A stretch of DNA of 64,000 nucleotides, taken from the NCBI GenBank assembly GCA_024919175.1, contig CP103804.1, positions 3,844,001-3,908,000 on the forward strand, given 5' to 3'. The notes under the pieces were generated by a model. It was given only the letters and a program-made list of their open reading frames with translations, made no database searches and was not told where the DNA came from. A program made the translations under genes and the position numbers. The stretch's first letter is position 1. Each line of letters begins with the position of its first letter. Positions 1 through 8,557 of the stretch are shown piece by piece. Source of the stretch: Clostridioides difficile. Its GTDB lineage: Bacteria; Bacillota; Clostridia; Peptostreptococcales; Peptostreptococcaceae.

Positions 1-399
1 ACCCATATTCCCTGGGTCTTGTATTCTGTCCAAAATTAATACAAACTTATCTTTTTCATTTATACTTTCTTTTAAATTTTTTTCTTTAAATGAAACTACA
101 CCTATTATACCTTGAGTATTTTCTGTATCTACAAGTTCTTTAAAGTTTTTATTAGTAGTCTTATATACATTTGTATTTTTTTTATCTAAGTTTTCTAATA
201 ATTCCATGTGTTCCTTTTTATTTTCAAAGTCTTCATTGATAAATACATAATCAAGATTTGCATTACATTCAAGTGCAAGCACTACTATTCTGTACCCTTC
301 TATTATGAACTTTGACTCTTTTGTTCTATTTTTTGACTTTAATAGTGCTTTAGTATATTTTAATTTTTCATTATCCTTACTGCTTATATTTGTAATCAT
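1..399 (-). CDS. SpoU/TrmH-family RNA 2'-O-ribose methyltransferase, 3' end beyond window
   Basis: Only the N-terminal 133 codons are present; the frame is open to the window edge. The translation starts MITNISSKDNEKLKYTK, has a substrate-binding domain (KSKNRTKESKFIIEG around residue 20) and ends in LILDRIQDPGNMG, the first SpoU motif, where the SAM-binding knot domain begins. Family members methylate ribose in 23S rRNA or tRNA; the exact substrate cannot be read from this fragment. It lies downstream of ktrA after a terminator. The in-frame TAG four codons upstream makes the ATG at 399 the only ATG choice. The SD (AAGGAGGT, 431-438 reversed) is unusually far away, with a hairpin in between. 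Confidence 0.88.
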   Translation of the reverse strand, partial: MITNISSKDNEKLKYTKALLKSKNRTKESKFIIEGYRIVVLALECNANLDYVFINEDFENKKEHMELLENLDKKNTNVYKTTNKNFKELVDTENTQGIIGVVSFKEKNLKESINEKDKFVLILDRIQDPGNMG

Positions 400-410
400 T
401 TTATCTAAAT

Positions 411-438
411 GCTAATTTGATATTAGCACGACCTCCTT
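411..438 (-). promoter_or_regulatory. SD separated from start by a small hairpin
   Basis: The SD AAGGAGGT at 431-438 is about 31 nt before the ATG at 397-399. Between them GCTAAT (411-416) and ATTAGC (422-427) form a perfect 6-bp stem with a 5-nt loop. Folding this stem would shorten the effective SD-to-start distance to a workable length. The palindrome is seen; its role is inferred. Confidence 0.45.
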
Positions 439-504
439 ATCACTCTTTATCCTATTTTATCCTACTTTTAAAATCTTAATTTGATTAAAAATCCACTCTC
501 AAAT

Positions 505-551
505 AAAATAAAAATAGTATCATATAACTATTCATAATTATATGATACTAT
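505..551 (-). terminator. Terminator after ktrA
   Basis: Perfect 14-bp inverted repeat (514-527 with 538-551, 10-nt loop), followed on the minus strand by a T-rich run. It sits 38 nt past the ktrA stop and separates the ktr pair from the methyltransferase gene. Confidence 0.75.
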
Positions 552-589
552 CTACTTTAATTGCAATCAAATATATCTTAAATAATAAA

Positions 590-1261
590 CTATCTTCTTC
601 TAATTATACTCTTATTTCCAGATGTAATCGCTGTTATACTAGTATTTTGACCAATTATAACTAATATACTTCCAGGTGTAAGTTCCTCATCAGGAGAAGG
701 TGTAACATTTATATTTTTACCAGTCTTGATGGCAAGCACAGTTATCTCATATCTAGCTCTAAGCTCAAGTTCTACAAGTGTTTTACCAACCCAACCATTT
801 GGAGTTACTATTTCAACAATTGAATATTCTGGGTCAAGCTCAATATGGTCTAATATATTGTCAGAAACTAAATTATGTGCAACTCTCACTCCCATATCTC
901 TTTCTGGGAATACAACCCTGTCTGCACCAATCTTATAAAGAACTTTGGCTTGTAATTCATCTTTTGCCTTACATATTATTAACTCTACGCCCATTTCTTT
1001 GGCTATAAGAGTTGCCATTATAGATGCTCTTATATCAGAACCTATTGCCACTACTGCTACATCAAAGTTACCTAGACCCAATGATCTTAATGCTTGCTCC
1101 TCAGTAACATCCACTATAAGTGAATGTGTTACTTTGTCAGATATACTTTGAACTGAATCTTCATTTTTGTCTATTGCCATTACTTGATGTCCTAAAAGAT
1201 GCATAGTAGATGCAACTGAACTTCCAAATCTCCCACACCCAATGACTATATACTGCTTCAT
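590..1261 (-). CDS. ktrA: KtrA/TrkA-type potassium channel regulatory subunit
   Basis: A 223-residue cytosolic gating ring subunit of the Ktr potassium uptake system. Residues 1-120 are an RCK_N domain with the nucleotide-binding GCGRFG motif at about residues 8-13 and the acidic end of the second strand (AIDKN); residues 140-220 are an RCK_C (TrkA_C) domain, which in Firmicutes homologs binds cyclic di-AMP. Length matches KtrA (about 220). It follows ktrB by 53 bp on the same strand with its own strong SD (GGGAGGAAA), so the two form an operon. Known family behaviour: ATP/ADP and c-di-AMP control opening of KtrB. Confidence 0.93.
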   Translation of the reverse strand: MKQYIVIGCGRFGSSVASTMHLLGHQVMAIDKNEDSVQSISDKVTHSLIVDVTEEQALRSLGLGNFDVAVVAIGSDIRASIMATLIAKEMGVELIICKAKDELQAKVLYKIGADRVVFPERDMGVRVAHNLVSDNILDHIELDPEYSIVEIVTPNGWVGKTLVELELRARYEITVLAIKTGKNINVTPSPDEELTPGSILVIIGQNTSITAITSGNKSIIRRR

Positions 1262-1314
1262 CTCGAAATTTCCTCCCTAATACACAATTTGTATAATATA
1301 TCTTAAATGGCACT

Positions 1315-2691
1315 CTAACCAACCATAATCTTACCTTCTGCATATCTAACTGGTTGACTCTTTCTTCTACCTCCAGAAAGTATAGCCATAAATAAAGTAA
1401 GAGAACCAACTCTACCCATAAACATAAATATTATTATTATTACCTTACCTAAAGCATTTAGATTTGGACTTCCAGCTAAACTTGAGCCAACTGTAGCTAG
1501 TGCTGAAGTAACCTCAAATGCTGATTGAACCAATGTAAACTTAGGTTGAGTTATTGAAATAATCAAAGTTCCAAAAATAACTGCAGATATACTAATTACA
1601 AATATCCCCAGAGATTTTTTTATAGTTGATGGAGCTAACCTTCTCTCAAAAGCCTCTATATCAGATTTTCCTGATAAAAAACTTCTAACTGTAATTATTA
1701 GAACTGCTAATGTCGTTGTTTTTATACCTCCACCAGTAGATGCAGGTGATGCTCCAATAAACATCAAAATTATCATTACAAATATACTACTTTCTCGCAA
1801 AGTAGCTAAATCAAGTGTATTAAAACCAGCAGTTCTTGCTGTTACTGATTGAAATATTGCTGATAATATTTTTCCTTTTACAGGTAATTCTGCCATAGTG
1901 GCTTTTTGGTTAAACTCTATAAGAAAAATAAATATTGCACCCACTAAAATAAGTGTTGCAGTTGAAAATAAGACAACTTTAGAGTGCACATTTAATTTTG
2001 AAAGTCTTCTTTTTCTTACAATATCAAGAACAACTGGAAATCCTAATCCACCTAACACTATAAGTGCACAAATAGTCATTGATACTGTAAAATTATTTAC
2101 ATAAGAATTTAGCGATGTAAACGGACCACTTACACTACCCATTAAGTCAAATCCGGCATTACAAAACGCTGATATTGCGTGAAATACACTATACCATATC
2201 CCTCTAGATAAACCAAATTGTGGAATAAAGACAGTTGATAAAACTAGTGCACCTATTCCCTCTATTGTTATAGTTATTATTAATACAAATCTTGTAAGTT
2301 TTACTAGTCCTGATAAATCAGCTTGGTTCAATGATTCTTGTATCAATAATCGTTCTCTTAGTTGTATTTTTTTACGTGCCATAAGTGAAAACATTGTAGC
2401 TACGGTCATAAATCCAAGACCACCAATTTGTATCAATGTTATTATTACTATCTGTCCAAATAAACTCCAATAAGTTGCTGTATCTACCATAACGAGACCA
2501 GTAACACAAACCGCTGAAGTAGCTGTAAATAGAGCATCTAATAAGCCTATACTCTCTCTACTCTGTGACGATATCGGGAGTGTTAACAATATGGCTCCAA
2601 TTAAAATAATTGCTGCAAACCCAGATACCATTATTTGAGTAGGTCGCATTCCATCTGCGTAGAGAATAAGTCTTCTAACTATTGTTTTCAA
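1315..2691 (-). CDS. ktrB: KtrB/TrkH-type potassium uptake membrane subunit
   Basis: A 458-residue membrane protein of the Trk/Ktr/HKT superfamily with four membrane-pore-membrane repeats. Selectivity-filter-like segments are visible: TSAVCVTGL near residue 58, SAFCNAGFDL near 175, TARTAGFN near 285 and TSALATVGSSL near 395, each with the conserved glycine. The start is TTG (2689-2691), 9 nt after the SD GGAGGTATA; no better ATG is present upstream. It is first in the operon with ktrA and has a near-consensus sigma-A promoter at 2780-2808. Role: potassium import coupled to the sodium gradient or membrane potential, important for osmotic adaptation. Confidence 0.94.
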   Translation of the reverse strand: MKTIVRRLILYADGMRPTQIMVSGFAAIILIGAILLTLPISSQSRESIGLLDALFTATSAVCVTGLVMVDTATYWSLFGQIVIITLIQIGGLGFMTVATMFSLMARKKIQLRERLLIQESLNQADLSGLVKLTRFVLIITITIEGIGALVLSTVFIPQFGLSRGIWYSVFHAISAFCNAGFDLMGSVSGPFTSLNSYVNNFTVSMTICALIVLGGLGFPVVLDIVRKRRLSKLNVHSKVVLFSTATLILVGAIFIFLIEFNQKATMAELPVKGKILSAIFQSVTARTAGFNTLDLATLRESSIFVMIILMFIGASPASTGGGIKTTTLAVLIITVRSFLSGKSDIEAFERRLAPSTIKKSLGIFVISISAVIFGTLIISITQPKFTLVQSAFEVTSALATVGSSLAGSPNLNALGKVIIIIFMFMGRVGSLTLFMAILSGGRRKSQPVRYAEGKIMVG

Positions 2692-2779
2692 CTTTCTTTA
2701 TACCTCCTTAACATAAAATCATTACTGTTAAGACCTTTAATTTGTTTATTTTTAGAGCTTTCCTCTAAATTATTATTCT

Positions 2780-2808
2780 ATTATAGTATAAATATTGTAT
2801 AAAGACAA
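2780..2808 (-). promoter_or_regulatory. ktrB promoter
   Basis: On the minus strand TTGTCT (2803-2808) and TATAAT (2780-2785) are separated by exactly 17 bp, giving a leader of about 80 nt before ktrB. The rest of the 2692-3119 gap is AT-rich with no ORF seen; it must also hold the plus-strand promoter of the M3 peptidase, which I could not assign. Confidence 0.65.
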
Positions 2809-3119
2809 TGATATGAATTTTTATAATTCTCGTTTGGAATATTGCAAATTTTTATATATGTCTTTTAATTTCAATTACATCAAAAACTTCTATATTTTTT
2901 ACATATAATAAGTCCAATATTAGAATAGTTTTTCACATTTTGTACTTAAAATTTATTTATCATTTTACCAATACAATTTTCATATACTTTTTTGAAGTTA
3001 AATTTTTTATATTATCTATAATCTTGTCCATATTTTTGTATTAAATTTTCTTAATATGCATTTTTTATATTTAATATAGTAAAATAACTAATAACTATAT
3101 CCATGATTGGAGGATTTCT

Positions 3120-4862
3120 ATGATTAAATCCAAGAAAAGATTATTTATTTCTCTAATTTTAATTGTAATTTTTATTATATTTGCATTATACATAAAAAAT
3201 TATACTAATGATTCAAAAAAAGATTCAGTTAGAGGAACTATTCCTTTTGAAAAAATGGAATATAAGCGTCCTGATATAAAGTCAGTATGCGAAAATATTA
3301 ACACATATAACGACAAACTTTTAACATGTAAAAATGCCAAAGAACAATTGAAAGTATTTAATAATGTAGATAAGATTTACCAAGACTTCTATAGTACACT
3401 TACTATAGCAAAACTTAGAAACAATATAGATTCATCAGATGAATTTTACTCTAAAGAATACAAGTACCTTATGAGTAAATCTGTTGATGTTGATATGGCA
3501 TACAAAAACTTTCAGGATATGTTTGTAAATTCTAAGTTTTCTAAAGAACTAAAAAAAGAAATTGGAAAAGATGGATTTAATTATTTAAAAAATATTGGAA
3601 AGCTTAATTCAGAAGAAGTAGAAGACCTCCTTAAAAAAGAGCAAGACTTAGTTGTTAAATACGAAGACTTATTATCTAAATCTACTGTATCAGTAGATGG
3701 AATGGAAATAGACTTTGAAGAAGCCATGTCAAAACCCAATCTTAGTTATGAAGAATATGTAAAAATTTATTCAGATTACTTAAAAAAATATAATCCTATA
3801 TTCGGTAATATTTTTTTAGAACTTGTACAGACGAGAACTGAGATAGCAACTAAACTAGGCTTTAAGAATTATACAGATTATGCTTATTTAAATTTGAATA
3901 AAGATTACTCTCAAGAAGATGCAAGAAAATTTAGAAGTGATGTAAAAGAGTACATAGTTCCATTATATAGGAAAGTTACATCACAGCCTTCTGACTCTTC
4001 TATTTATATTAAAGCATATAAGAATCGTTCATTTAGAAAATTTGATAAAGTACTTGAAGATATATCTCCAAAACTAAAAGAATGTTTTAATTACATGAAA
4101 AAGTATGACTTATACGATTATTCCTCCGGAAGAAACAAATCACCTGGAGGTTATACTACTTATATAACCAAGTATAAAGCACCTTTTTTATTTAATACAT
4201 GGGACAATTCTTTTTTAGGTGTAACTAGCTTTGCTCATGAATTTGGTCACTTTTATAATTACTACAACAGTATTAATTTAAATAGTACAATACAACCAAG
4301 TATTGATATATGTGAAGTTCATTCGACATCTTTAGAAATTTTATTTTACAAATATTTTGATGAGTTCTTTGGAAAACAATCTGAAGCAATAAAAAAAGAA
4401 CACTTATCGATTGTTTTAAATACTATTATTGATGCTTGTCTTTATGATGAGTTCCAAGAAATTATATATAAAAACCCATACATGAGCTTAAATGATATCA
4501 ATAGACTATTTTTTGATTTAGAAGAAGAATATGGTGTATCTAATAAGATACTTAAAGATAAAAATGCTCCATTTTGGATACTTGTATCTCATAACTTTCA
4601 AGTTCCTTTTTACTATTTAAGTTATGGCCTTGCATCTGATGTATCTCTTCAAATATGGGAATTATCACAGGATGATTATAGAAAAGCTGTTAATGTATAT
4701 ATGGATTTTTTAAATCAAAATACAGATGCTAGATTTAAGGATGTAGTAGAAAAAGTTAATCTACAATCCCCTTTTGAAAGCGGAAACTTGGAGGAAATAA
4801 GCTCAGCTTTATATGATTATTTTGGTATAGAGAACCCTCTTGAACTAGAAAATGCCTCTTAA
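3120..4862 (+). CDS. Membrane-anchored M3-family metallopeptidase (oligoendopeptidase F-like)
   Basis: The 580-residue protein has an N-terminal hydrophobic anchor (residues 8-25) and no lipobox cysteine, so the catalytic part is probably outside the cell. The zinc motif is HEFGH (H373, E374, H377) and the likely third ligand is E399 in CEVHSTSLE, the spacing seen in M3 enzymes. The C-terminal half carries the usual M3 helical fold (FWILVSHNFQVPFYYLSYGLA). Cytosolic PepF has no anchor, so this looks like an exported variant that trims peptides at the surface. SD TTGGAGGA precedes the ATG. It appears monocistronic, followed by three 40-bp repeats and a terminator. Confidence 0.87.
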   Translation: MIKSKKRLFISLILIVIFIIFALYIKNYTNDSKKDSVRGTIPFEKMEYKRPDIKSVCENINTYNDKLLTCKNAKEQLKVFNNVDKIYQDFYSTLTIAKLRNNIDSSDEFYSKEYKYLMSKSVDVDMAYKNFQDMFVNSKFSKELKKEIGKDGFNYLKNIGKLNSEEVEDLLKKEQDLVVKYEDLLSKSTVSVDGMEIDFEEAMSKPNLSYEEYVKIYSDYLKKYNPIFGNIFLELVQTRTEIATKLGFKNYTDYAYLNLNKDYSQEDARKFRSDVKEYIVPLYRKVTSQPSDSSIYIKAYKNRSFRKFDKVLEDISPKLKECFNYMKKYDLYDYSSGRNKSPGGYTTYITKYKAPFLFNTWDNSFLGVTSFAHEFGHFYNYYNSINLNSTIQPSIDICEVHSTSLEILFYKYFDEFFGKQSEAIKKEHLSIVLNTIIDACLYDEFQEIIYKNPYMSLNDINRLFFDLEEEYGVSNKILKDKNAPFWILVSHNFQVPFYYLSYGLASDVSLQIWELSQDDYRKAVNVYMDFLNQNTDARFKDVVEKVNLQSPFESGNLEEISSALYDYFGIENPLELENAS

Positions 4863-4980
4863 TATCTAATAACTCATGTTATATCTAGTAAATACTTATT
4901 AATACTTAATAACTCACGTTATGTATAGTAAATACTTATTAATACTTAATAACTCATATTATATCTAATAAATACTTATT
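4861..4980. repeat. Three tandem copies of a 40-bp unit
   Basis: Units 4861-4900, 4901-4940 and 4941-4980 are near-identical, with core AATACTTAATAACTCA and tail TAGTAAATACTTATT. The array begins at the stop codon of the M3 peptidase. It is a minisatellite-like array; no function is visible. Confidence 0.9.
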
Positions 4981-5031
4981 AATATATGACATGTCTAGAA
5001 AATATTTTCCATTCTTAGTAACATATAATAG

Positions 5032-5085
5032 AACCGTCAGAAAGTTTATAAACCTTTGTTTTTATTACTTCTGGCGGTTTTATGT
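5032..5085 (+). terminator. Terminator after the M3 peptidase
   Basis: AACCGTCAGAAAGT (5032-5045) pairs with ACTTCTGGCGGTT (5067-5079) with one bulge and a G-T pair, followed by TTTTATGTG. Confidence 0.7.
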
Positions 5086-5138
5086 GCTTTACTGATTAGA
5101 TTAATATTTTTTATTATATGTCAATATTTAATTTTTAG

Positions 5139-5169
5139 TTGACTCTACCACTATGATATGGTTTATATT
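5139..5169 (+). promoter_or_regulatory. MerR-type promoter with 19-bp spacer and internal dyad
   Basis: TTGACT (5139-5144) and TATATT (5164-5169) are 19 bp apart. The spacer holds an imperfect 16-bp dyad, ACCA...TGGT, at 5147-5162. Long spacers carrying the operator are the hallmark of MerR-regulated promoters, so this is probably autoregulated by the MerR gene that starts at 5214. Confidence 0.55.
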
Positions 5170-5213
5170 GATATTGAGCTCAAAAATAACACCTTTATAA
5201 AGGAGATATAAAT

Positions 5214-6032
5214 ATGTTTAAGATAGGCGATTTTTCAAAACTTAGTAAAATTAGTATTCGCATGCTACGTCACTATGATGAAATTGGACTTTTAATACCA
5301 ACTCATATAAATAAAGTTAATGGTTATAGATACTACAGTGCAAATCAACTTTCCACTACAAATAGAATCCATGCCTTAAAGGATATGGGGTTTAGCTTGT
5401 CTTCTATCAAGGAAATTTTGACAGAATACAATGATAGAGAAAGCTTGATAAGGTATTTAAATATCCACTATTCTCAAGTAAGAGAACATCTAGAGGACAC
5501 GCAAAAAAAACTATTGCAAATAGAAACTACTATAGAGAGAATTGGAAGGATTGATATTATGAAAAATTATGATGTAACTATAAAAGATTTTGCTCCAAAA
5601 TATATGATGACTTTAAGAAGAACTATACCTACTTATCAAGATGAAGGAATGCTATGGCATCAATTATGCTCAGAAACGAGTGGTCATAATGTACAAATTG
5701 ATGTTCCTAACTATTCTAAAGCAGTCTTTTATGATGTTGGATATAAAGAAAATTATGTTGATGTTGAGATACAACTTGCTGTATCTGGAAATTATGAAGA
5801 TACTGAAAATGTTAAGTTTAGAACTGTGCCAAGTGTAACTGCTGCAACTGCTATTGTAAAAGGAAACTTCAATCAGCTTACAGATGCTTGTGAGGCTATT
5901 GGTAATTGGATATCTGACAATAACTATGATGTAGATGGACCTATGTTTAATATTTATCATATAGGACCTGGTCAAGACAGTAATTCTGATAATTGGGTAA
6001 CAGAAGTATGCTTTCCAGTTATAAAAAAATAA
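5214..6032 (+). CDS. MerR-family regulator with GyrI-like effector domain
   Basis: A 272-residue regulator. Residues 3-70 are a MerR winged helix (GDFSKLSKISIRMLRHYDEIGLL then YRYYSANQL), residues 75-110 a dimerisation coiled coil, and residues 120-270 a GyrI-like (AraC effector-binding) ligand domain, as in BmrR-type multidrug sensors. SD AAAGGAGAT is 8 nt before the ATG. No target gene is adjacent on this strand; the next gene is convergent. Autoregulation is suggested by the dyad in its promoter. A second protein of the same architecture is at 53513-54343. The ligand is unknown. Confidence 0.9.
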   Translation: MFKIGDFSKLSKISIRMLRHYDEIGLLIPTHINKVNGYRYYSANQLSTTNRIHALKDMGFSLSSIKEILTEYNDRESLIRYLNIHYSQVREHLEDTQKKLLQIETTIERIGRIDIMKNYDVTIKDFAPKYMMTLRRTIPTYQDEGMLWHQLCSETSGHNVQIDVPNYSKAVFYDVGYKENYVDVEIQLAVSGNYEDTENVKFRTVPSVTAATAIVKGNFNQLTDACEAIGNWISDNNYDVDGPMFNIYHIGPGQDSNSDNWVTEVCFPVIKK

Positions 6033-6129
6033 GTTTCGATAATATTTTAATTGTATAATATAAAAAATTGCTGGAATCATCAATTAAAATTGAATTTAGA
6101 TTCTTTTGTTTTTCAAACTCTGCTTGAAT

Positions 6130-6167
6130 GTCCGACAAGCTTCCTAACTAATAGGAACTTGTCGGAC
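6130..6167. other. GC-rich hairpin without a U-tract between convergent genes
   Basis: GTCCGACAAG (6130-6139) pairs perfectly with CTTGTCGGAC (6158-6167); TTCCT (6141-6145) pairs with AGGAA (6153-6157) after a one-base bulge, leaving a 7-nt loop. Neither flank has the T-run of an intrinsic terminator. It may still stop or protect transcripts from the two convergent genes. The 6033-6275 gap has no ORF I accept. Confidence 0.6.
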
Positions 6168-6275
6168 GACCATTTAAACTCTCTTTTAGCCTTTCCTTTA
6201 TTTTTTGTGCTTGAGTTTAATTTTCCTGTTTCAATTCCATTTATATACTCTCTAGCGATACTTCTAGATGAATCG

Positions 6276-7772
6276 CTATAATCTATATAACTTAGAATAT
6301 TTATCAATTAAATAATCAATATAAATATTAGGATTAAATGGTTCATGACATACTTTATCAAAGATTTCATCAGCTTGATATAAGGCTCCTAAGCAATGAA
6401 TATGTTCTCTTAACCATCGTTCAATAATATCAAAATGATTATGTTCTAACTGTTCATCTATATCAATATCATTCATCATTGTTTTTAGAAATTGAGCTCC
6501 AAAAGCACTACCTAATGCATAAGTAGGAAAATATCCAAACTCACCAGCAGACCAGTGAATATCTTGTAAAATACCTACACTTGCATCATAGGGCCTTATA
6601 CCTAAATATTGTTCATACTTATCTGCCCATATTTCATCTAAACGCTCAAAATCTACACTACCATTAATCATTTCTTTTTCTAATTCATAACGAATTAAAA
6701 TATGTAATGGATAAGTTAATTCATCAGCCTCTGTTCTAATAAGAGAAGGCTTAAAGACATTAATCATTTGAAAGAATTGCTCTAAAGTAACATCTTTTAA
6801 TTGCTCATAGAAAATATTTTTAACTTTAGGAAAGTTATTAATCCAGAATGATTTTCTTTTAGCAATATAATTTTCTAAAAAACGACTTTGAGATTCATGC
6901 ATCCCATTCATCATATCTCTTCCAACATTTAAACCTTCTAATTTTTCATCAACATGAAGCATATATATTGCATGCCCATATTCATGAATAGTGGAAAAAA
7001 TTGAACTCGTTAAAGAATCTTCCATATACTTTGTTGTAATTCTTACATCATGTAAAGAAAAACCTTCTGTGAAAGGATGTTCACTTGTACCAATATAACA
7101 TTCATTTTGATTGAAGCCCATATACTCTTTGAGTATATCAATGACTTGAACTTGTTTGCTTTCTTCAAAATGTTGATGTAATAATGAATCATCGATTGGT
7201 GTACCTTTTTCATTTAACATTTTAATAAAAGGGACTAATCTTTGCTTGATAGCACCAAAAAAATGTTCATATTTTTCGATAGTCATACCTGTTTCAAAGT
7301 CACCTAACATATCATCATAAAATGATTTTTTAATACCATAATATGTATAAGCTTGTTTTGTTATATCAACAATTTCCTTTAAGCTTTCTTTAAAAAACTG
7401 ATAGTCTTTTTCTTGTTTTGCTTTTCTCCAAGTGATTTCACCTTGAGAATAAACTTGTTTCATTTTTATATAAAATTCTTTAGGTAATAAAGCTATTTTA
7501 TTAACATTTTTTAAAACAAGTTTTATCTCTTTGTTCATTATTTCGTCTAAATCCATATTACTTAATTCTGTTAAATTTTTGATATTTTCTTTTGCTGTTT
7601 GATATTCAAATAATTCTCCAGATAAAATAGACATCATTTGAATACGATATTCACTTCCATCAACAGGAGCAATGGTAGACATATCAAAAGACATTGTTAA
7701 TAATGCCAATTGATATGCATTGCATTTATCATTATATGCTTTATAAAACTCTAAAGCTTCTTCTTTGCTCAA
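6276..7772 (-). CDS. M32-family metallocarboxypeptidase (carboxypeptidase Taq type)
   Basis: Cytosolic zinc carboxypeptidase of about 498 residues, the usual M32 length. Signatures are HEYGH (His at codons 273 and 277 counted from the upstream TTG at 7802, 263 and 267 from the start chosen here), HESQSRFLEN, IRTEADELTYPLH and DIHWSAGEFGYFPTYALG, all diagnostic of M32. I place the start at the TTG at 7770-7772 because GAGGTGA lies 7-9 nt upstream; the TTG at 7802 has no SD. The family removes C-terminal residues from peptides, except those after proline. It is convergent with the MerR gene and stands alone on its strand. Confidence 0.9.
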   Translation of the reverse strand: MSKEEALEFYKAYNDKCNAYQLALLTMSFDMSTIAPVDGSEYRIQMMSILSGELFEYQTAKENIKNLTELSNMDLDEIMNKEIKLVLKNVNKIALLPKEFYIKMKQVYSQGEITWRKAKQEKDYQFFKESLKEIVDITKQAYTYYGIKKSFYDDMLGDFETGMTIEKYEHFFGAIKQRLVPFIKMLNEKGTPIDDSLLHQHFEESKQVQVIDILKEYMGFNQNECYIGTSEHPFTEGFSLHDVRITTKYMEDSLTSSIFSTIHEYGHAIYMLHVDEKLEGLNVGRDMMNGMHESQSRFLENYIAKRKSFWINNFPKVKNIFYEQLKDVTLEQFFQMINVFKPSLIRTEADELTYPLHILIRYELEKEMINGSVDFERLDEIWADKYEQYLGIRPYDASVGILQDIHWSAGEFGYFPTYALGSAFGAQFLKTMMNDIDIDEQLEHNHFDIIERWLREHIHCLGALYQADEIFDKVCHEPFNPNIYIDYLIDKYSKLYRL

Positions 7773-7942
7773 TTCTATCACCTCGCATTTTATTTCTTCC
7801 AAAAGTTAAATAGTTTTCGCCAAACTTATGACCTACGAATAAGATTTATTTTTATTCCAACATTTTACTCTACAAACACCGAATCAATAATAGCAAATAG
7901 AACAAATAATAGCAAAACTATATTTATTCATAGCATTGTTAA

Positions 7943-8506
7943 CTACTCTATTGAAAGTACCATATTTACATTCTCACCTTCTGGATAATCGCCTTGCCCC
8001 CATCTATCTAAGTATTTCCCATAATAGTCTTTAGGATTAAAACAATCACTTACCACAAAACCACATTTTTCATAGGCCTTTATAGCACGGATATTTTTAA
8101 TCCACGGTCGAATAATAAATGTACCTATCTCATAGTCCTTAATCAAACTATCAATTAACAACTTCATAGCTTTTGAACCAATTCCCTTGCTAGTATATTT
8201 CATTGAACGCAGCCACATATCTAATTCCATATTAGGTATCTTCCCATCATTGTATGTATAAGAAATTGTACCCACAATTTGATTATCATATTCTATAAGT
8301 AAGTACTTATTAAGGCCAGGGGTACTGCCAAAAAAATAAGATTCTTCTTCATTAATTTCAGACCAATCAAAATCCCCTTTACTATTAAACATCGACTTCC
8401 ATATCTCATCTTCCTCAAATGCCATGTCATATATTAGTTTTCTATCACAATCTTCAGCATAAAAAAGCTTTATTTTATCACTCATTACATATAGCATTCG
8501 TTTCAT
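7943..8506 (-). CDS. GNAT-family N-acetyltransferase
   Basis: About 187 residues with a GNAT fold: a central strand LIEYDNQIVGTISYTY, the acetyl-CoA loop region KGIGSKAMKLLIDSL and the C-terminal strand-helix AIKAYEKCGFVVSD. It resembles aminoglycoside 6'-N-acetyltransferase and RimJ/RimL-like proteins, but the substrate cannot be called. The start is taken at the ATG at 8506 (codon 7 of the longest frame) because AAGGTGG lies just upstream. It is 51 bp downstream of the LysR gene and may be co-transcribed with it. Confidence 0.82.
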   Translation of the reverse strand: MKRMLYVMSDKIKLFYAEDCDRKLIYDMAFEEDEIWKSMFNSKGDFDWSEINEEESYFFGSTPGLNKYLLIEYDNQIVGTISYTYNDGKIPNMELDMWLRSMKYTSKGIGSKAMKLLIDSLIKDYEIGTFIIRPWIKNIRAIKAYEKCGFVVSDCFNPKDYYGKYLDRWGQGDYPEGENVNMVLSIE

Positions 8507-8557
8507 AAAACCTACCACCTTCATATAAACAATATTATAAATTAAATAGCTATTCTT

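Noticed and set aside
4861..4980. 40-bp repeats considered as CRISPR
   Set aside because: Units abut without spacers and no cas genes are present.
6113..6307. 64-codon minus-strand frame around the 6130-6167 hairpin
   Set aside because: It overlaps the end of the M32 gene, lacks an SD, and is interrupted by a strong palindrome; no family resemblance.
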